Assembly: GCA_030151165.1 (NCBI GenBank)
Contig: JASLEM010000151.1
Span: 1 to 14,420 of the forward strand
From: Burkholderiaceae bacterium
GTDB lineage: Bacteria; Pseudomonadota; Gammaproteobacteria; Burkholderiales; Burkholderiaceae
Direction of reading: 5' to 3'
Length of the DNA stretch: 14,420 nt
Shown one piece after another: positions 12,466 to 14,420 of this stretch. The notes under the pieces are model-generated. The model was not told the DNA's origin. It ran no database searches and saw nothing but the letters and a program-made list of their open reading frames with translations. The translations under genes and the position numbers were made by a program. How positions within the stretch are numbered: position 1 is the stretch's first letter; each line of letters starts with the position of its first letter.

Positions 12466-13755
12466 TCAACGCGCCTTGCGGCTGCCCGCCACTTTCGCGG
12501 GCTTGTCCGCCGCCGTGCACAGCGTCATCACCTTGACCGTCGGCGCGCCGGGAAAGCCGTTCGCGATCGCAGCCGCCGGCTTCGCGTCGAACGCGATGTG
12601 GCAACCGTCCGGCGACACCGCGACCGCCTGCGACAGCGCGCAGGCGTCCGCGCCGCCGGCCTGGCCCGGGGCGGCGGCGGCGGTGCACCACACGCGCCGG
12701 CTGTGGTCGCCCTGCACGAGGTAGAAGCCGCCGCCGTTCGCGGCCGCGCCCGGTTGCACGACGAGGTCGCCGGCCCCGGTCGCGATCATCTCCGCGTGGC
12801 CGGGCGCGCCGGCGGCGTCGAGCTGCTGCGTGAGGCCCGCGGGGATCGCGTGGCGCGCGAGGCGGCCGTCGACGTCCATCGTGATGAGCGGCACGTCGCG
12901 CGGCGGGTCGAGTTGGCGGTCGTGCACGCCGGGCGCGAGCTGGTACGCGTGGCGCCACGGGAGCCAGCGGACGTCGTGCGAGATGTCGTTGACGCTCAGC
13001 GCGAGCACGACCTTCTTCTTCGGCGTGAAGAGCGACGGGCCTTCCGGGTGGCCGTTCGCGTCGAGGCTGCCCCACGCGAGCGTGCCGTGCTCGGGCAGCA
13101 GGTAGCGCACGGGCTTGTGGCTGCCGAGGAGGTCGTGCTGCGGCAGGTCTTCGGGCGTGGGCCGCAGGCAGGCGGCGGGATGCCACTCGGCCTTGAACTG
13201 CGCCGGCGCGGGCGACAGCGTGCGCGCGTCCGGATCCCACAGCTCGAACTGCTGCACCGCGGGCGCCGCCTTCGAGGCGATCGCGAAGCGCGACTCGAGG
13301 TCGCCGATCTCGACACCCAGCAGGTGGTAGCTCGCGTTGCCGCAATCGATGAAGCCGCGCGGCACCAGCGGCGCGACGGCGCGCGACTGCGCGTCGAACG
13401 TGACGATCTTGCGCACCATCCACGGTGCCTTGGCCTGCGCGTCGGCGAAGGTCGTGATCGCGAGCGTGCGGTCGTCGAGCCAGGTGAAGCGGCCCTCCAT
13501 CTGCGTGATGACGGGCACGCCGGTCTCGACGATCTCGAGCGGCGCGTCGGGCGCGCCCGCGCCGATGCCGACGCTGCGCTCGGGCGCGGCCGTCGTGGCC
13601 GTGGCCGGCTTCACGGTGGGGCAGTCGCCCTCGGTGTAGAGGATCGGCCGGGTGCCTGGACAGGCGTGGATGGAACCGAAGGCCAGCGCGCGGACGGGCA
13701 GCGCGGCGAGCACGAGCAGCGCCAGCGGCGCGGCGTGCGAGAACGAACGATGCAT
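12466..13755 (-). CDS. secreted protein of unknown function, possibly beta-propeller-like
   Basis: This 429-residue protein has a clear signal peptide (MHRSFSHAAPLALLVLAALPVRALA) and should be periplasmic or secreted. I do not recognise its family. The body contains repeated short beta-type segments such as GRFTWLDDRTLAITTF, SRFAIASKA and VAVSPDGCHIAFDAKPA; the last resembles the SPDG-x-x-IAF blades of TolB/WD40-like propellers. Several cysteines are scattered (ACPG, GDCP, FIDCGN, ACLR, VWCTA, DACALS, TLCTA) and may form disulfides. A low-complexity Ala-rich stretch lies near CTAAAAPGQAGGADAC. The ATG at 13755 places the signal peptide at the N-terminus. An ATG at 13794 would add 13 residues ahead of it, which is less likely. 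It is transcribed away from the DUF971-ubiE genes, with 160 bp between the starts. Confidence 0.8.
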   Translation of the reverse strand: MHRSFSHAAPLALLVLAALPVRALAFGSIHACPGTRPILYTEGDCPTVKPATATTAAPERSVGIGAGAPDAPLEIVETGVPVITQMEGRFTWLDDRTLAITTFADAQAKAPWMVRKIVTFDAQSRAVAPLVPRGFIDCGNASYHLLGVEIGDLESRFAIASKAAPAVQQFELWDPDARTLSPAPAQFKAEWHPAACLRPTPEDLPQHDLLGSHKPVRYLLPEHGTLAWGSLDANGHPEGPSLFTPKKKVVLALSVNDISHDVRWLPWRHAYQLAPGVHDRQLDPPRDVPLITMDVDGRLARHAIPAGLTQQLDAAGAPGHAEMIATGAGDLVVQPGAAANGGGFYLVQGDHSRRVWCTAAAAPGQAGGADACALSQAVAVSPDGCHIAFDAKPAAAIANGFPGAPTVKVMTLCTAADKPAKVAGSRKAR

Positions 13756-13903
13756 GGCTTTGTAGTCTGAAATCCCTGTGCGCTGGATTCTCACAGTTAG
13801 TTACGTTCCAGACGCCTGCTCTTTCGGGGGATCCCGCGCGAACGTGTCGAGCGCGCAACGCCGGCCCGAATCCCCGGGCCTCGGCGCCCCGGGCGTCGAA
13901 CGG

Positions 13904-13909
13904 TAAACT
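13904..13909 (+). promoter_or_regulatory. -10-like hexamer before the DUF971 gene
   Basis: TAAACT lies 6 bp before the ATG at 13916 and no Shine-Dalgarno sequence is present. The arrangement is like that at the regulator and kinase genes and suggests a very short or absent 5' leader. Confidence 0.4.
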
Positions 13910-13915
13910 GGCGCC

Positions 13916-14326
13916 ATGTCGGCCCCCGCTCACTTCCCCGTTGCCATCACCGTGCACCAGCAGTCCCGCGCGCTCGAGATCGAGTTCGACGACGGCAAGA
14001 TCTTCCGCATCCCGTTCGAGCTGATGCGCGTCTATTCGCCGTCGGCCAAGGTGCAGGGGCACGGCCCGGGGCAGGAGACGCTGCAGACGGGCAAGCGCGA
14101 CGTCGTGGTGACCGACATCGACCCCGTCGGCCACTACGCCGTCAAGCCGACGTTCTCCGACGGCCACGACTCCGGCCTGTTCACGTGGGACTACCTGTAC
14201 CGGCTCGGCAGCGAGCAGGACGCGCTGTTCACACAATACCTCGGGCGCCTCGCCGCGGCCGGCCTCGACCGCGACGCCGAGATGACCCCCGCCGGCGGCG
14301 GCTCGTGCCACTCGCATCCGCACTGA
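13916..14326 (+). CDS. DUF971 domain protein
   Basis: This 136-residue protein fits the DUF971 family (related to the N-terminal domain of gamma-butyrobetaine hydroxylase). After VAITVHQQSRALEIEFDDG comes FRIPFELMRVYSPSAKVQGHG, then DVVVTDIDPVGHYAVKPTFSDGHDSGLFTWDYLYRLG; the last segment is the family signature. The C-terminus ends in a His/Cys-rich tail (GGGSCHSHPH) that could bind metal. In many betaproteobacteria this gene lies directly before ubiE, as here. That suggests a link with ubiquinone synthesis or Fe-S metabolism, but the function is not established. The ATG at 13916 follows a -10-like TAAACT. Confidence 0.92.
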   Translation: MSAPAHFPVAITVHQQSRALEIEFDDGKIFRIPFELMRVYSPSAKVQGHGPGQETLQTGKRDVVVTDIDPVGHYAVKPTFSDGHDSGLFTWDYLYRLGSEQDALFTQYLGRLAAAGLDRDAEMTPAGGGSCHSHPH

Positions 14327-14381
14327 ACGTGCGACCCCGCGCGCGCCGTCGCCCGTTCACCCGATCACCAGAGACTCCGAC

Positions 14382-14420
14382 ATGACCCAGACCCACTTCG
14401 GCTACGAGACCGTCGACGAG
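14382..14420 (+). CDS. ubiE: UbiE methyltransferase, N-terminal 13 codons (3' end outside window)
   Basis: The window ends in the first 13 codons, MTQTHFGYETVDE, which match the N-terminus of UbiE (THFGFQTVDE type), the methyltransferase that methylates 2-polyprenyl-6-methoxy-benzoquinol in ubiquinone synthesis and demethylmenaquinol in menaquinone synthesis. Position 55 bp after DUF971 agrees with the usual gene order. Catalytic parts lie outside the window. Confidence 0.8.
   Translation, partial: MTQTHFGYETVDE

Noticed and set aside
13771..13796. Interleaved inverted repeats AATCC/GGATT and CTGTG/CACAG resembling an H-type pseudoknot before the secreted-protein gene.
   Set aside because: One connecting loop would have zero bases on either strand, which makes the pseudoknot sterically unlikely; the arms are only 5 bp.

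Overview
The window is GC-rich (about 70% by eye) DNA, most likely a betaproteobacterial chromosome of the order Burkholderiales. The grounds are gene content: the C-terminus of a large FAD/Fe-S oxidoreductase of the DUF3683 type, a Bug/TctC-family periplasmic binding protein without its membrane partners, a GstB-like glutathione S-transferase, and a DUF971 gene directly upstream of ubiE. The genus cannot be fixed from the sequence alone. There is no tRNA, rRNA, CRISPR array, insertion sequence or phage gene.

Layout. Positions 2-3830 (+) are a tightly packed run: the partial Fe-S oxidoreductase, a small lipoprotein, a PhzF-family protein and a GST whose start overlaps the PhzF stop. Positions 3901-9440 (+) look like one functional module for monocarboxylate sensing and uptake: a NarL/LuxR-type response regulator, a LivK-type periplasmic binding protein, a DUF3311 mini-membrane protein, an MctP-like sodium:solute symporter, and a Cache-domain histidine kinase. 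The kinase and regulator are the only two-component proteins here and sit at opposite ends of the transport genes. The upstream regions of the binding protein and of DUF3311-symporter share a motif (13 of 18 bases identical) at nearly the same distance from the start codons, a good candidate for the regulator's binding site.

Positions 9441-9869 hold no gene but are the most unusual DNA in the window: an array of degenerate 21-bp units filling the gap between two convergent genes, mirror-symmetric around position 9700 and with A/T runs every 41-43 bp. Beyond it, on the minus strand, are a small unknown gene (9870-10277) and an orphan Bug/TctC binding protein (10284-11288). Divergent from these are a HIT-family protein and a GNAT acetyltransferase (+). 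A secreted protein of unknown function (12466-13755, -) converges on the acetyltransferase with one base between the stop codons. The window ends with DUF971 and the first 13 codons of ubiE.

Most genes are ordinary and recognisable at family level. The points deserving a second look are the mirrored 21-bp array, the shared promoter motif and split arrangement of the transport/two-component module, the AT-rich dyads and GC hairpins around it, and the probable leaderless starts of the regulator and kinase genes.
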